DNA of 64,000 bases from CAVRUH01 sp963822595 (GTDB taxonomy: Bacteria > Chlamydiota > Chlamydiia > Chlamydiales > Waddliaceae). The position numbers and the translations under genes were made by a program. The first letter of the stretch is position 1. Every line of letters starts with the position of its first letter. The stretch lies in assembly GCA_963822595.1 (NCBI GenBank), contig CAWGIG010000004.1, positions 310,001 through 374,000 on the forward strand, in the 5' to 3' direction. Positions 62,524 to 64,000 of the stretch are shown piece after piece. The notes beneath the pieces are model-generated. The model was not told where the DNA came from and did not search any database. It saw nothing but the letters and a program-made list of their open reading frames with translations.

Positions 62524-63513
62524 ATGGAAGTTAATAATAGTTTATTCAATTCAGGTTTTGAATCGGTTGAATTTTCAGGAGAGGCTCCTGCAGCGGAAGC
62601 TCTTGGGTTATCAGATCTTCCTTCAGAAGTTCAAGCGCGAATTTTTGTGCAAATTGCAAGAAACGGGGACCTACATGCTCGGTTAGTTTGTAGAGAATGG
62701 AATGCATCCATATTGTCCTGTTGGAATCGCTATAATTATCGGCAGATTAAAAAATTAATTGTGGATATAGCTGCACGGATTGATTTGGAAAGCTATCCTT
62801 TAACCTACAGGTGGCTGGCCGGTTTTTATCGTGTCCTAAGATTTCGTTTTGACCCTGAATTAAATACCACGCCCGAAGAAATAGAGCGCACCTATAGGAT
62901 GCTTCAAGGGGAGATAATGTTTAGCTTAAAAGATCTTTCTAATGAAGAAAGGCTAGGCATGAGAGAGTTTTTAATGGGCAAACTTCCCGATTTTATTGAT
63001 GAAAATGGAGAGGTTGACGCTTATAATAACCTCAGGGAAAGTATCAACAAAGGCGACTTTAAAATATTTTACTCAATGTTTGCCGGCTGCCTTTTCTTGC
63101 TTAGTGAGGAACAACGAGGGTTAGCTGTAAGACGGGCTTGTAGGGTAAACAACTTTTTAATGATAAAAGAATTACTTGAAAATGGTCCCATTTCGGATTT
63201 GCATCGAGACGATGCTGTTATGTCCAGTATAGATATGCGAGCCATCCATTTATTGCTAGAGAAAGGGAATGTTTCCTATGATGCATTAACTTGCGCCTAT
63301 AACTTGGCGGCTGCTCAAGGGAATATCAAAGTTTTAACCGAGCTTCCGGGACAAGAGAACTTTTGGTGTATAGTTAGGATTGGAGCCATTATTGAATCTA
63401 CACTGAACGGTCAAGTGAACATGGTTCCAACCATTGCAAAACAATACATTTCAACTCTGACATGGAAACACATTCCCATTATCGCTATTTGCTGGCTGCT
63501 TCTTAAACCTTAA
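62524..63513 (+). CDS. F-box protein with degenerate ankyrin-like repeats
   Basis: The 329-aa protein has an F-box at about 30-70 (LSDLPSEVQARIFVQIARNG, then ARLVCREWNASI). After a helical linker, residues about 190-310 look like weak ankyrin repeats (ACRVNNFLMIKELLENGPIS, AIHLLLEKGNVSYDALTCAY, LAAAQGNIKVLTELPGQ). F-box first and ankyrin second is the reverse of the layout in the 31845-32900 protein. It is a candidate SCF adaptor. GAGAGGT precedes the ATG. It is convergent with the partial gene at the window end, 2 nt apart. Confidence 0.78.
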   Translation: MEVNNSLFNSGFESVEFSGEAPAAEALGLSDLPSEVQARIFVQIARNGDLHARLVCREWNASILSCWNRYNYRQIKKLIVDIAARIDLESYPLTYRWLAGFYRVLRFRFDPELNTTPEEIERTYRMLQGEIMFSLKDLSNEERLGMREFLMGKLPDFIDENGEVDAYNNLRESINKGDFKIFYSMFAGCLFLLSEEQRGLAVRRACRVNNFLMIKELLENGPISDLHRDDAVMSSIDMRAIHLLLEKGNVSYDALTCAYNLAAAQGNIKVLTELPGQENFWCIVRIGAIIESTLNGQVNMVPTIAKQYISTLTWKHIPIIAICWLLLKP

Positions 63514-63515
63514 GG

Positions 63516-64000
63516 TTAAAGTACAAGCCGTTTCTCTAACATAGCTGATTCTTCGCACTCGATAGCGACCCATTCAGGGAGTTTAATTTGTTCCCCACGA
63601 TTTTCCAAGTGAATGAATGACACGGGAATCACGCAAGCTAGCAACGTATCCACATCACCTCCAAAAGAAAGGCAACGCATGATCAAAGAAAAATGGGACT
63701 GCCCATTATTTTCCAAATCAAGTTGAGTCCATTTCCAACAGTAAAGTGTCCCAAATAGAGTTTCGTCCGCCTGAACAGCATTTGGCTTCATGATAACGCT
63801 AATAACACCTTCAAGATTTGAACCCTTTGCGTCAATAGGACCATCTATAGAATTAAGCACTTTTAATCTATGGATGAACGTCTGCTGTAACACATCAAAA
63901 TTTCCAAAAAGGGGGATACCCGCTTTTGCACTCAACTCCAATAAATCTTTTTTGCAGAGGGATAGAGAAGGGAAAAGATGATGCCATTTTCGATCATCCT
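63516..64000 (-). CDS. Partial gene of the 50463-51257 protein family (cut by window edge)
   Basis: The frame remains open to the window end, so the start lies beyond base 64000; a Met at 63941 is internal. The visible 160 residues include KKDLLELSAKAGIPLFGNFD and LQQTFIHRLKVLNS, which resemble SIPLFGELWVTGNNFLIG of the 50463-51257 protein, then FSLIMRCLSFGGDVDTLLAC and a C-terminal acidic/Leu stretch. Whether an F-box-like N-terminus exists cannot be seen. Function unknown. Confidence 0.55.
   Translation of the reverse strand, partial: DDRKWHHLFPSLSLCKKDLLELSAKAGIPLFGNFDVLQQTFIHRLKVLNSIDGPIDAKGSNLEGVISVIMKPNAVQADETLFGTLYCWKWTQLDLENNGQSHFSLIMRCLSFGGDVDTLLACVIPVSFIHLENRGEQIKLPEWVAIECEESAMLEKRLVL

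Noticed and set aside
1..64000. tRNA, rRNA, riboswitch or CRISPR array
   Set aside because: I scanned for cloverleaf-like blocks with a CCA end, rRNA-like conserved stretches and regular short repeats and saw none; a covariance search would be needed to exclude weak cases.

Overview
This AT-rich window looks like a chromosomal segment of an environmental (Parachlamydia-like) member of the Chlamydiota, an obligate intracellular symbiont or pathogen of protists. The argument is indirect. One gene is a clear homologue of chlamydial PknD, including its DWG variant of the DFG motif. There is also a dense set of eukaryote-like domains (F-box, BTB/POZ, ankyrin, a Dbl-homology-like segment), Inc-like membrane proteins, and promoters of the TTGACA-17/18-TATAAT type. 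No rRNA, tRNA or CRISPR array was seen. The species cannot be named from sequence alone.

Layout. 1-3175: a cytochrome bo3 quinol oxidase operon, with the 3' end of cyoA and cyoD open but cyoB and cyoC broken by many frameshifts. 3199-10638: a candidate effector, a GNAT-nitrilase fusion, a small protein, PknD and a DUF2156 protein. 10780-18480: a small protein, a BTB protein, a secreted lipase-like hydrolase, a possible mitochondrial-carrier-like protein, an AAA ATPase with a DUF4143-type C-terminus, a beta-propeller protein and a small alpha/beta hydrolase. 18492-24512: an F-box/beta-propeller gene, a palindromic repeat composite, a class D beta-lactamase, and two tandem F-box/helical-repeat paralogues. 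24604-28423: an Inc-like protein, a secreted EEP-family nuclease/phosphatase, a two-TM protein, and a CMD plus aldo/keto reductase operon. 28818-33671: a frameshifted pseudogene, a RhoGEF-like protein, an ankyrin protein with a C-terminal F-box-like segment, and a secreted protein. 33873-38128: GMC oxidoreductase, outer-membrane barrel, K+ channel and an unrecognised protein. 38200-40102: a group II intron. 40203-46734: small-molecule enzymes (MhqO-like dioxygenase, M17 N-domain protein, isochorismatase, amidohydrolase, NeuB-like synthase) plus a disabled DUF4160/DUF2442 pair and a disabled GNAT gene. 46861-51257: two more F-box/propeller genes, a LuxR regulator and an F-box-like protein. 51359-53611: a second copy of the palindromic composite, apparently split by an IS110-family element with a candidate bridge-RNA region. 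53731-61329: two giant (about 1165 aa) tandem paralogues separated by another long palindrome. 61405-64000: a membrane protein, an F-box/ankyrin-like protein and a partial gene.

The main theme is host manipulation, with at least six F-box or F-box-like proteins joined to different target-binding modules (beta-propeller, helical repeats, ankyrin), as expected of SCF-type ubiquitin-ligase adaptors, plus a BTB (Cul3-type) candidate. A second theme is ongoing genome decay and rearrangement: five genes carry frameshifts, one from a clean 10-bp tandem duplication, and mobile or palindromic elements punctuate the gene clusters. All functions are inferred from sequence motifs recognised by eye; no database search was run.
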